Source of the DNA: Alkaliphilus hydrothermalis
Lineage (GTDB): Bacteria > Bacillota > Clostridia > Peptostreptococcales > Natronincolaceae
Length of the DNA: 64,000 nt
NCBI RefSeq assembly: GCF_016908555.1
Contig: NZ_JAFBEE010000008.1
Coordinates: 1-64,000, forward strand
Direction: 5' to 3'
In this document: piece by piece, positions 33,126 to 40,742 of the stretch
Numbering within the stretch: position 1 is the stretch's first letter
How the letters are laid out: each line of letters starts with the position of its first letter
The notes under the pieces: model-generated
Told to the model about the DNA's origin: nothing
Seen by the model: the letters and a program-made list of their open reading frames with translations, nothing else
Databases searched by the model: none
Made by a program: the position numbers and the translations under genes

Positions 33126-33284
33126 ATGATCGTATTTATAGTAATTGGAATGAGAGTATCGAGATATAATTTTAATTTCTCTATTATTTTTGGAAATGGT
33201 TTTTTTGAGGAACTTATAGACGCCAGTTTGATAATTATTTCAATGAAATGCATTGTTTGGGCCTATAAGAGACTATTAACTTAG
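33126..33284 (+). CDS. Small hydrophobic protein (52 aa), unknown
   Basis: The ATG has GAGG 8 bases upstream. The product (MIVFIVIGMRVSRYNFNF... LIIISMKCIVWAYKRLL) would have one or two membrane segments. It is too short to judge and is not recognised; no promoter is evident. It could be a chance ORF. Confidence 0.3.
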   Translation: MIVFIVIGMRVSRYNFNFSIIFGNGFFEELIDASLIIISMKCIVWAYKRLLT

Positions 33285-33352
33285 TTGATAATGACGATTA
33301 TAATAAAATAATGATATGAATATAAATGAGGATGAAGGAGGGAAATCGTGTA

Positions 33353-33805
33353 ATGAATAATAAAAAGAAAAATAGGTTTATCCTAATCGCTACAGCCCTC
33401 ATAATACTCCTACTAACAATAAATAGATATAGACCGAGATATCTAACGGACTATATGAAGGAAGAAGACTTTAATAGTCTGTATATTATTAAATATGAAA
33501 TGAATAATAATCGGTCTCAACAAATCGAGATCCATGATCAGAAGCAAATACAAGATATATATAACTACATAGCAGAACAGAAAGTCAGAAGAAAGGTAAA
33601 ATGGAGTAGCTTACTTAGAGTCGAAGATGGCATTACTTATAGTGTACACTTTGTAGGTAGTCCTAATAAACCTAACTGTTTTATTAACTTGATAGGGGAT
33701 GATTACATCATTCTCCAAGACCCATATGATGATAAGTCTACAACATTTGTGTATGTGGATAGTAAAATTGATTTGGAGTACTTTAAGGAATTAATTACTG
33801 ATTGA
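33353..33805 (+). CDS. Hypothetical membrane-anchored protein
   Basis: The start at the ATG 33353 has AAGGAGGG 10 bases upstream; an ATG at 33326 is also in frame. A basic N-terminus and one hydrophobic segment (FILIATALIILLLTI, residues about 8-22) form a signal anchor or uncleaved signal. The remaining 125 residues are an extracytoplasmic alpha/beta domain, with no Cys and no recognised motif. A terminator follows directly, so it is a single-gene unit. Confidence 0.65.
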   Translation: MNNKKKNRFILIATALIILLLTINRYRPRYLTDYMKEEDFNSLYIIKYEMNNNRSQQIEIHDQKQIQDIYNYIAEQKVRRKVKWSSLLRVEDGITYSVHFVGSPNKPNCFINLIGDDYIILQDPYDDKSTTFVYVDSKIDLEYFKELITD

Positions 33806-33811
33806 TAAGAG

Positions 33812-33838
33812 AATCTACTAAAAGTGTAGATTTTTTTT
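33812..33838 (+). terminator. Terminator of the anchored hypothetical gene
   Basis: AATCTAC pairs with GTAGATT, followed by eight T. Confidence 0.85.
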
Positions 33839-34203
33839 ATAAAATTTTATCGTAATTTATGTAATAATTTCACGTGGTAAACTAGAGGCGTTTACACCAC
33901 CGAACACCCTATGTATTCATTTAAAAAGTTGAAATAAATTTATCTCCTCACCTCTAAACGATATCAAATAATTGTGGGTTACAAAAACACAAAAAAATAT
34001 CCATGTGTCTTGAAAATTAACATAACACTTGGTTTCAGTCCTGATAATTTACAAAATTAATTATTGAAAAAGAACAAATTTTAATGTAGTATTAAATAGT
34101 AAACACTACTATAATCAATTTAAATTTTGCAAATTATAAAATACACTTGAAAAGTTAACTGACATATAGGAATAGAGTTAGGACGGAAGGGGCTAAGGAA
34201 TCA
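33839..34203. other. Intergenic region upstream of the HTH-TPR regulator
   Basis: No gene is seen. GTGGTAAAC (about 33874) and GTTTACACCAC (about 33890) form an inverted repeat around TAGAGGC that could be an operator or hairpin. The rest is AT-rich. No well-spaced promoter can be assigned with confidence. Confidence 0.4.
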
Positions 34204-35535
34204 ATGAAGGAGATTTTAAGTGCTGGGGAAAAAATCAGGAAGCTACGGACAGCCATAGGATTATCACAGGAAGAACTCACCGAAAATGTTGTTTCAAAAA
34301 GTCTCATTAGCATGATTGAGCAGGGAAAGAGATCATTAACTTTACAGACGGCAGAAATCATAGCCCAATGCTTAAATAGATACTATCATAAGATGGGACA
34401 GGACATTACGGCTGAGTATCTAATGGAGACAGAGGAAGATTCAATACGGGAAGAAATAGCAAAGGATTTAGACCACCTACGGAGGGCGATTAATTCTCGT
34501 AGAGCAGACGAGACATTAGTACAAAATACTTTTGAAAAAGTAATGAACTTGACCCAAAAGTGGAAGCTGGAAGAAGAGTATGCAGAGCTAAAGATATTGA
34601 GGGGTAACTTCTACTATGATAATTACCAATATCAATACGCCCTGAAGGATTACCTAGATGTAATGGATCACAGTACCAAAGTTCGTGAATATGGGCAGAT
34701 TGCTAGAGTTTACAATCTTCTTGGGAGTACATATCAAATGCAAATGCTGCTAGAAAATGCAATAGCCCATTATCAAAAAGGCTTTGATACAGCTATGTTT
34801 TATTCAACTGATAATCAGGACAAAATTAAAGCTCAAACTATGTTTAATCAGATTGTGTGCTATAAACGGTTAAAACGTTATGATGTTGCTTTAACCCATA
34901 TAGATCTTTTTAGGAATTTAAAATGGGACGACCCAGAGTTTAAAATTTATATTAAGCAAATCACTCTGATCGAGGCAAATATTTATCGAGATATAGAGAA
35001 CTGGAGAAAAGCAGAGGAGACCTATAAATCACTATTAGATGAAGCCAAAAGACTGGATGCCGAGACTCTATATCTTTTATATGAAAACTATGGACTTCTA
35101 CATCGTAACCAAGGTCATAAAACTAAGGCATTGAAATATTTTGAAAAGGCTTTCAAGCTAAAGGATGAAGTGTCGCTTAATTATTTGCCAGAATTGTATC
35201 TATACCAATCAACATGTTATAATATAGAAGAGGAATATGAAGAGATGGCTACTCTATTAGAACAAGGTCTAAAGTTAGCGGATATGATATCTGTAAAGCA
35301 TATGATGATTAAAGTTCGTTTAGCTTATGTGGAAGTATTTATAAAGCTAAAGGACTATAATTCAGCCTTACAACAACTAAATTCAGTTGAAAAACTTGTC
35401 TTTCGTGGAGTCGCAAAACCATTACTTTACGACTTGTATAGCTACTATATTGAAGTATACAATGGACTAGGAAGTTATACAGAGGCTACAGAGTATGCTG
35501 TTAAAATACGTCAAATAAAACACTTAAGCTATTAG
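34204..35535 (+). CDS. HTH-TPR transcriptional regulator, RRNPP-type
   Basis: Residues 7-62 form an XRE-type helix-turn-helix (IRKLRTAIGLSQEELTE... LISMIEQGKRSLT). Residues about 100-440 are tandem tetratricopeptide helices, for example AEETYKSLLDEAKRL and KALKYFEKAFKLKDE. A short N-terminal DNA-binding domain plus a long TPR superhelix is the layout of RRNPP peptide-pheromone receptors (PlcR, PrgX, NprR and clostridial relatives), whose TPR pocket binds a secreted, re-imported peptide. A small secreted peptide gene follows on the same strand at 36667, separated only by an IS110 insertion. The ligand and targets are inferred from this context. Confidence 0.85.
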   Translation: MKEILSAGEKIRKLRTAIGLSQEELTENVVSKSLISMIEQGKRSLTLQTAEIIAQCLNRYYHKMGQDITAEYLMETEEDSIREEIAKDLDHLRRAINSRRADETLVQNTFEKVMNLTQKWKLEEEYAELKILRGNFYYDNYQYQYALKDYLDVMDHSTKVREYGQIARVYNLLGSTYQMQMLLENAIAHYQKGFDTAMFYSTDNQDKIKAQTMFNQIVCYKRLKRYDVALTHIDLFRNLKWDDPEFKIYIKQITLIEANIYRDIENWRKAEETYKSLLDEAKRLDAETLYLLYENYGLLHRNQGHKTKALKYFEKAFKLKDEVSLNYLPELYLYQSTCYNIEEEYEEMATLLEQGLKLADMISVKHMMIKVRLAYVEVFIKLKDYNSALQQLNSVEKLVFRGVAKPLLYDLYSYYIEVYNGLGSYTEATEYAVKIRQIKHLSY

Positions 35536-35672
35536 ACATATTTCTCAATATATTATTGGGAGGAAGAAGTCTGAAATAAGGAGGTAGAACCACCTAAAAG
35601 GCAAATGAGCATGGCAAATAAGCCATCGTGGGATGACTTTTTAAAAGTATGATATTAAAACTTAAGAAGGGA

Positions 35673-36359
35673 TCATGAATGTTGCTTAAACACCCTAAGT
35701 TTTTCAGCTTGTTCGGGGGTGATAAACCCATCATTAGCAAGCTCCAGTTCAGGAAGTTTTTTCTTCATAGAGCCATGAATAAGGTGTTGTAGGTCAAAAC
35801 TGGTATCTAGTGGATTCTCTAAAAGTTTCTCAATAATATTTATAGAGCTTATCCCAAAGGTATCTGAAACAACATTACCAAGCTGAATATTAGATACAGT
35901 TAGACAATTTTGAAGACGATTTTTTTCGCTAGACATAAAGTTAGTTAATTTAAAGCGATAGCGCATAAGTTCACGCAATTGTCTAATACAAGGAGGAGGC
36001 ATGAAACTTCCTGCTACAAGATCATGCTTAAATAAATCAGCAATCCATTTGGCATCCTTCTTATCAGTTTTTTTCCCACGGATTGCTTTGACATATTTAG
36101 GATGAGCTAAGGTAATATTGCAGGAATCTTCAAGTATATTGAAGATGGGCATCCAATATTTTATAAATTCCATACAAACATCAGAACAGTTATTTTCATA
36201 AAGGCATTGTGACAGCTGATTCAGACCTTTGGTATAGGTAGAAAAGCGATGGCGTTTATAGGTGGTGACACCTTTAATAGTTGAAGCAATACAAGCAACA
36301 ACAAAAGTTTTGTGGACATCAATACCGCAACAAATTGGGTAAACAATTTTTAAAGCCAT
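35673..36359 (-). pseudogene. IS110-family transposase, C-terminal half missing
   Basis: The N-terminal DEDD RuvC-like domain of IS110 recombinases is visible: GIDVHKTFVVACIA with the first Asp, and KTDKKDAKWIADL. The usual MESTGxYWIP is altered to MEFIKYWMPI. The frame ends at FKQHS after about 229 residues, where full-length proteins have about 400. The whole C-terminal Transposase_20 domain with its catalytic Ser is gone, so it cannot transpose. The start is the ATG at 36359 with AAAGGAG upstream. Confidence 0.85.
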
Positions 36360-36636
36360 AGGGAAAACTCCTTTCAAAGAATTATAGAGATAGACAGCAT
36401 TGACTGATTGTCTAGCAATAAACGAGTAATGTTATACAAAGATAAGTCTACGTGCTCTAGTGGCACACTTATTTGTGCTTGAAAAGACAATCTACACATA
36501 TAAAAATACGGTCACTCCAAACAAGTTGAAGCAGCCCACTCGCCTCCACGTGATTTGTAGTTAACTGTATATCCCTATGACTTTAGGATAATAAAAATAT
36601 AGCTCAAAGCCAATACATTTCATTACGTTTTGTGCC
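36360..36636 (-). other. Upstream (left-end) region of the IS110 remnant, possible bridge RNA relic
   Basis: About 200 bases precede the transposase start on the minus strand without a gene. They contain GC-richer hairpin-forming segments, for example GTGCCACTAGAGCAC near 36448-36466. In IS110-group elements the non-coding end upstream of the recombinase encodes the bridge RNA. The assignment here is by position only. The element boundary toward 36600 is not defined. Confidence 0.35.
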
Positions 36637-36666
36637 TTGAGCGAAGCGAAAGGAATGGTTATAAAT

Positions 36667-36822
36667 ATGAAGAAGGTTAAAAGGCTCTTAGCAATAACAT
36701 TAGTACTAACTATGCTTGTGGTGAATACTGGGATTGTAGCGGCAAATAGTATCATTGACACAAGCAACTCAAATGATGGAGGATACACTACTTTAGGTGA
36801 GCCGATTCCGAAGAGAGATTAA
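36667..36822 (+). CDS. Small secreted peptide precursor (candidate signalling pro-peptide)
   Basis: The 51-residue product has a clear signal peptide (MKKVKRLLAITLVLTMLVVN... with a VAA cleavage site near residue 26), leaving a mature part of about 25 residues that ends in TLGEPIPKRD. It has no Cys and no known toxin or lantibiotic motif. AAAGGA lies about 12 bases upstream, rather far; an ATG at 36655 is in frame. It lies downstream of an RRNPP-like regulator on the same strand, as expected for a cognate pheromone precursor, and is followed by its own terminator. Confidence 0.65.
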   Translation: MKKVKRLLAITLVLTMLVVNTGIVAANSIIDTSNSNDGGYTTLGEPIPKRD

Positions 36823-36884
36823 GAAGCATTGCTTTGTACCGAGATGTACAGTATATCATTCAATATTAAATTAGAAGCATACAT

Positions 36885-36918
36885 AAAAACTCCTTGATGA
36901 AAAGGGGTTTTCTTTTTT
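36885..36918 (+). terminator. Terminator of the peptide gene
   Basis: AAAACTCCTT pairs with AAGGGGTTTT, followed by CTTTTTT. Confidence 0.8.
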
Positions 36919-37296
36919 AGAATAAACTTACTCCAACCATTCTTTCAAAACACTAACCATACCACCATAATTTCAAATAGCCGCATCTCAACAGCTCATT
37001 AGTCCTCCACCGCTGTTTTTTTTATCAGCACATTCAACCCCGAATAAGGCTTCAAATGATACTCTAGCAACCAAACTTCCCCACAAAATCCTTCGCTACA
37101 CTTTATATTTTGAAAATTTCATATCATAATTTTCACCTAAAAAACAGAAAATAAAAACACTGTAAATATAAGCAAATCAAAATCACGTAGGGATTGATCG
37201 TAACTAATCTTTAAAGACAGTGTTTTTATAAACAATGTTATTCAAAATAATACTTTTAAAACCCGAAACAACAAAGCAAATATTAGGAGGATTAAA
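36919..37296. other. Intergenic region with a perfect 13-bp inverted repeat
   Basis: No coding ORF is seen in about 380 bases. The first 200 are unusually C/T-rich on the plus strand compared with their surroundings. ATAAAAACACTGT (37151-37163) and ACAGTGTTTTTAT (37217-37229) are perfect inverted repeats 53 bases apart. They could be the ends of a small non-autonomous element or a long hairpin in the leader of the flavoenzyme gene. Confidence 0.45.
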
Positions 37297-38829
37297 ATGA
37301 AGGACAGAAGTGGAAATGAGGACATTTTAAAAGTAAATCCCCAATCCTATTGGATAGTCTCTACTGACAAGACAGATTATCCAACTTTGAAGGAAGACAT
37401 GCAGGTGGATGTAGCCATTGTAGGAGGAGGTATGGCGGGTATTACGACTGCTTATTTACTAAAGCAGGAGGGTGTAAGGGTAGCAATTATTGAAGCCGAT
37501 GGTATTTTACAGGGGACTACAGCCCATACAACTGCCAAGATAACCTCTCAACATGGATTAATTTACGACAAGATAAGGAATAAGATGGGGAAAGAAAAAG
37601 CACAAATCCATGCTGATGCTAATGAGTCTGCCATTAGAATGATTCATGGACTGATAGAAGAGAAAAAAATCAACTGTGATTTTCAATGGCAACCAGCCTA
37701 TGTATATACCCAGTCAGATGAGTATGTTCAAAAGATATATAATGAAGCAAAAACTGCATCCTCTTTAGGGATCCCAGCTGAATACTTAGAAGATATTCCT
37801 CTCCCCTTTGATGTTAAAGCTGCTATGAGATTTGATAATCAAGCTCAGTTTCATCCCCGCAAGTATTTGCTAGCCCTTGCAAAGGATATTCCTGGGGATG
37901 GCAGCTATATATTTGAAAATACTAGAGCAGTAGATATAGAAGATGAAGACTCTCCCACTGTTATTACTGAAAAGGGTCATAAGGTGAGGGCTAAGAAGGT
38001 AATCGTCGCCTCCCACTATCCCTTCTATGACAAACCAGGTCTCTACTTTGCCAGCGTCTATCCAGAGCGGTCCTATATTGTAGCAGTTACCATTAAAGAA
38101 CAATTCCCTAAAGGAATGTATATCACAGCAGAAGACCCCGGTAGATCCCTACGATCCCAAAGGTATGGGGACAGAGACCTGATACTAGTTGCTGGAGAAC
38201 ACCATAAAACAGGGCATGGAAAGAGTACAATGTTTCATTACAATAATCTAAGGGATTTTGCTTATCAAACCTTCACTGTTGAAGATGTATTGTATAGATG
38301 GGCAGCCCATGATTGTGTGACAATGGATGAAGTACCCTATATCGGTCAGCTGTCGGTGACAACCCCCAATGTCTATGTGGCTACAGGCTTTAGAAAATGG
38401 GGAATGACCTCCAGCACTGTTGCCGCCATGATGCTAAAGGACATAGTAATAAAGGGAGAACATTCTTGGAGTGAATTATACAATCCATCACGGTTTACGC
38501 CTGTAGCTTCCACACCAAAGTTCTTCAAAGAAAATATAGATGTAGCCATCAATTTTGTTGCAGGAAAGGTGATTCCTCCTGAAATTGATGAAGATATCAA
38601 ACCAAATGAAGGAAAGGTCATCAGTATAGATGGAAAAAGGATTGGAGCCTATCGAGATACAAAGGGTGAGCTTCATCTTGTGGATACGACATGTACCCAC
38701 TTAGGTTGTGAGTTGACTTGGAACGATGCCGATACCTCATGGGATTGTCCTTGTCATGGTTCTAGATTTACCTATGGGGGAGATATTGTAGAAGGACCTG
38801 CAGTAAAGCCTTTAAAAAAATATAAGTAG
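37297..38829 (+). CDS. FAD-dependent oxidoreductase with C-terminal Rieske [2Fe-2S] domain
   Basis: Residues about 35-65 form the DAO-type dinucleotide-binding motif (VDVAIVGGGMAGITTAYLL ending in IIEAD). A DadA/glycine-oxidase-like body follows to about 420. The last 90 residues are a Rieske domain with CTHLGC and CPCHGS, giving the two Cys and two His ligands of a [2Fe-2S] cluster. The fusion occurs in many bacteria as a putative amine or ketone oxidoreductase, but the substrate is unknown. The chain ends shortly after the Rieske ligands at 510 residues, in the usual range. TTAGGAGG is 8 bases before the ATG. A CC/Se-motif selenoprotein gene follows 75 bases on. Confidence 0.9.
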   Translation: MKDRSGNEDILKVNPQSYWIVSTDKTDYPTLKEDMQVDVAIVGGGMAGITTAYLLKQEGVRVAIIEADGILQGTTAHTTAKITSQHGLIYDKIRNKMGKEKAQIHADANESAIRMIHGLIEEKKINCDFQWQPAYVYTQSDEYVQKIYNEAKTASSLGIPAEYLEDIPLPFDVKAAMRFDNQAQFHPRKYLLALAKDIPGDGSYIFENTRAVDIEDEDSPTVITEKGHKVRAKKVIVASHYPFYDKPGLYFASVYPERSYIVAVTIKEQFPKGMYITAEDPGRSLRSQRYGDRDLILVAGEHHKTGHGKSTMFHYNNLRDFAYQTFTVEDVLYRWAAHDCVTMDEVPYIGQLSVTTPNVYVATGFRKWGMTSSTVAAMMLKDIVIKGEHSWSELYNPSRFTPVASTPKFFKENIDVAINFVAGKVIPPEIDEDIKPNEGKVISIDGKRIGAYRDTKGELHLVDTTCTHLGCELTWNDADTSWDCPCHGSRFTYGGDIVEGPAVKPLKKYK

Positions 38830-38904
38830 TAACATTTTTCCAATAACAGCTTACTATATTATTGTAGGTAGAATATAGTAGTGATGAGTTGGAGGTGACA
38901 GTTT

Positions 38905-39159
38905 ATGGATCAAGCTTTAGAAAAGCTAAAAATATATTTAAATAAAAATAAAGAAGAGTGCATTACAATTAATCAAGAGGGTATTCAAACCTGCTGAGGC
39001 ACATATATGACACCATCCGTTGAGATGGGAAAGCCACAAACAGTAGAAAAATTTCTGTTATATGAAAGGGAAGGAGTAAAAATATATATCAATAGAAATT
39101 TATTTATAAGCAATGACTTACTTAGTCGTTTGATTAACAATTTTACAAGCGAAAATTAG
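38905..39159 (+). CDS. CC/Se-motif family selenoprotein (UGA at 38995-38997 read as Sec)
   Basis: The ATG has TTGGAGGTG 8 bases upstream. The frame reads 30 codons to TGC-TGA and continues to TAG at 39159, giving 84 residues. Around the UGA it reads EGIQTC-U-GTYMTPSVEMGKP, and the C-terminal part EREGVKIYINRNLF forms strands. A Cys followed by Cys/Sec and G, then PSVE-x-GKP, fits the small CC/Se-motif protein family, which is reminiscent of HesB folds. A hairpin 15 bases after the UGA fits a SECIS. The function is unknown. The upstream Rieske flavoenzyme may be a redox partner, by position only. Confidence 0.82.
39013..39028 (+). promoter_or_regulatory. Candidate bacterial SECIS hairpin, CC/Se gene
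   Basis: CCATC pairs with GATGG around the loop CGTTGA, which includes a G; it starts 15 bases after the UGA. Confidence 0.65.
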
Positions 39160-39176
39160 TTAAGTCAACTATAAAG

Positions 39177-39230
39177 CTCAGGAGAGGGATAGGAATTTTT
39201 ATTTAATATCCTTTATTGCCTGAGTTTTTT
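39177..39230 (+). terminator. Terminator of the CC/Se gene
   Basis: CTCAGG pairs with CCTGAG, with further internal pairing, followed by six T. Confidence 0.8.
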
Positions 39231-39402
39231 ATTATTGTTTTTCCACAGGGAGGAAAATGACTTGTTTATCAAGAATAACCCCAAATACTATTTATTTGCA
39301 CTGGTAAAATTGACAATTTAAGATAATAGTGTAAAATTAAAGTAATGAAATTGTGAAATGCATCATAACTCAATGGGAGTTGAAAGTAACTAAAACTAAA
39401 AA

Positions 39403-40716
39403 ATGGTAGGAAGTGGGATGGGGATGATCAGAAATACTGCATATTCAATATTAATAGTGGATGATAATCATAACAATTTGTTCTCACTAAGAAACTTAAT
39501 AGAGGAGTATATTGATGCTACAGTTTTGGAAGCAGACTGTGGACAAGTAGCGCTTCAAAAGCTAATAAGAAATAAAGTAGACTTAATAATATTAGATATT
39601 CAAATGGAAGAAATGGACGGATTTGAACTTGCTTCGCTAATCAAGCAAAGAAGAAAAACAAAAGATATTCCTATAGTGTTTTTGACTGCTTCCTATTTAG
39701 GAGATGAGTTCAAGAAAAGGGGTTTTGAGGTAGGAGCTGTAGATTACTTAACTAAGCCCATTGATGAGTATCAACTCATCAATCGAGTTAATGTTTATCT
39801 TAAGTTGATTGAGAAAGAAAGAGCTATGAATCTTATGTTGGAGGATAAAGTTAATCAGCAGGTGGAGGAGTTAAAAAAGGCTAAGGAGGAGGCAGAGGCA
39901 GCCAGTGAGTCTAAATCAACCTTCTTAGCTAATGTATCCCATGAGTTTAGGACGCCATTAAATATAATTATGAGTATTACTCAGATGCTAAAGCTATATT
40001 TGCAGGACGATGAAATAGACAGAAGAAAAATTAGTCAAAAGGTTGATAAGCAGGTACAGAACTGTTATCGACTATTGCGGTTAGTAAACAACTTAATTGA
40101 CATCACAAAAATTGATTCTGGACATTTTGACCTTAGTATTAGTAGGTGTAATATCGTTGGTATTGTAGAGGCGATTACTTTATCAGTGGGGGAATACGTA
40201 GAGGACAAGGGAATTAAACTTACCTTTGAGGCTAATGTTCAAGTGGAAATGATTGAGTGTGATTTAGATGCAATGGAAAGAATTATGCTTAATTTGCTGG
40301 CGAATGCCATTAAATTTACTCCTAAAGGTGGTAGAATCCATGTCAAGTTAGAACGACTGGAACAGAATATCAGAATATCAGTAAAGGATACTGGTATCGG
40401 TATTACTGAAGAGAAAATACCCCTTATATTCCAACGCTTCAAGCAGGTGGACGAGCTATTGACCAGAAAGCATGAGGGAAGTGGAATTGGTCTAAGTCTT
40501 GTAAAATCCTTAGTTGAAATGCATAAGGGGAGAATATATGTTCAAAGTCAATATCAGATGGGGACTGAATTTTTTATTGAAATCCCCATTGATTTAAAAC
40601 ATAACGAAGACCTTATAAAAGAAGATCTTGTTTCTTCCTATAGGTCCGAAGAAAGTGTTATACAAAAAATACATGTTGAGTTTTCAGATATATATTTCTT
40701 AGATAATATATTTTAG
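39403..40716 (+). CDS. Response regulator-histidine kinase (REC-HisKA-HATPase)
   Basis: Residues about 14-130 form a receiver domain: ILIVDDNHNN acidic pair, phospho-acceptor Asp in LIILDIQMEEMDG and KPID. A coiled linker leads to HisKA with FLANVSHEFRTPLN (phospho-His) and a HATPase domain with N-box NLLANAIKFTP, G1 DTGIGI and G2 GSGIGLSLV. It is cytoplasmic with no sensor domain, so the receiver probably gates the kinase. Several in-frame ATGs (39403, 39418, 39424) are possible starts. A 26-base gap separates it from the large hybrid kinase, so they are co-transcribed. Confidence 0.92.
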   Translation: MVGSGMGMIRNTAYSILIVDDNHNNLFSLRNLIEEYIDATVLEADCGQVALQKLIRNKVDLIILDIQMEEMDGFELASLIKQRRKTKDIPIVFLTASYLGDEFKKRGFEVGAVDYLTKPIDEYQLINRVNVYLKLIEKERAMNLMLEDKVNQQVEELKKAKEEAEAASESKSTFLANVSHEFRTPLNIIMSITQMLKLYLQDDEIDRRKISQKVDKQVQNCYRLLRLVNNLIDITKIDSGHFDLSISRCNIVGIVEAITLSVGEYVEDKGIKLTFEANVQVEMIECDLDAMERIMLNLLANAIKFTPKGGRIHVKLERLEQNIRISVKDTGIGITEEKIPLIFQRFKQVDELLTRKHEGSGIGLSLVKSLVEMHKGRIYVQSQYQMGTEFFIEIPIDLKHNEDLIKEDLVSSYRSEESVIQKIHVEFSDIYFLDNIF

Positions 40717-40742
40717 ATTATCTACATAGAGGGGGGGAAGTA

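Noticed and set aside
33056..33253. Minus-strand 65-codon ORF
   Set aside because: It has no ribosome-binding site or recognisable pattern and is opposed by a plus-strand small ORF with a better start signal.
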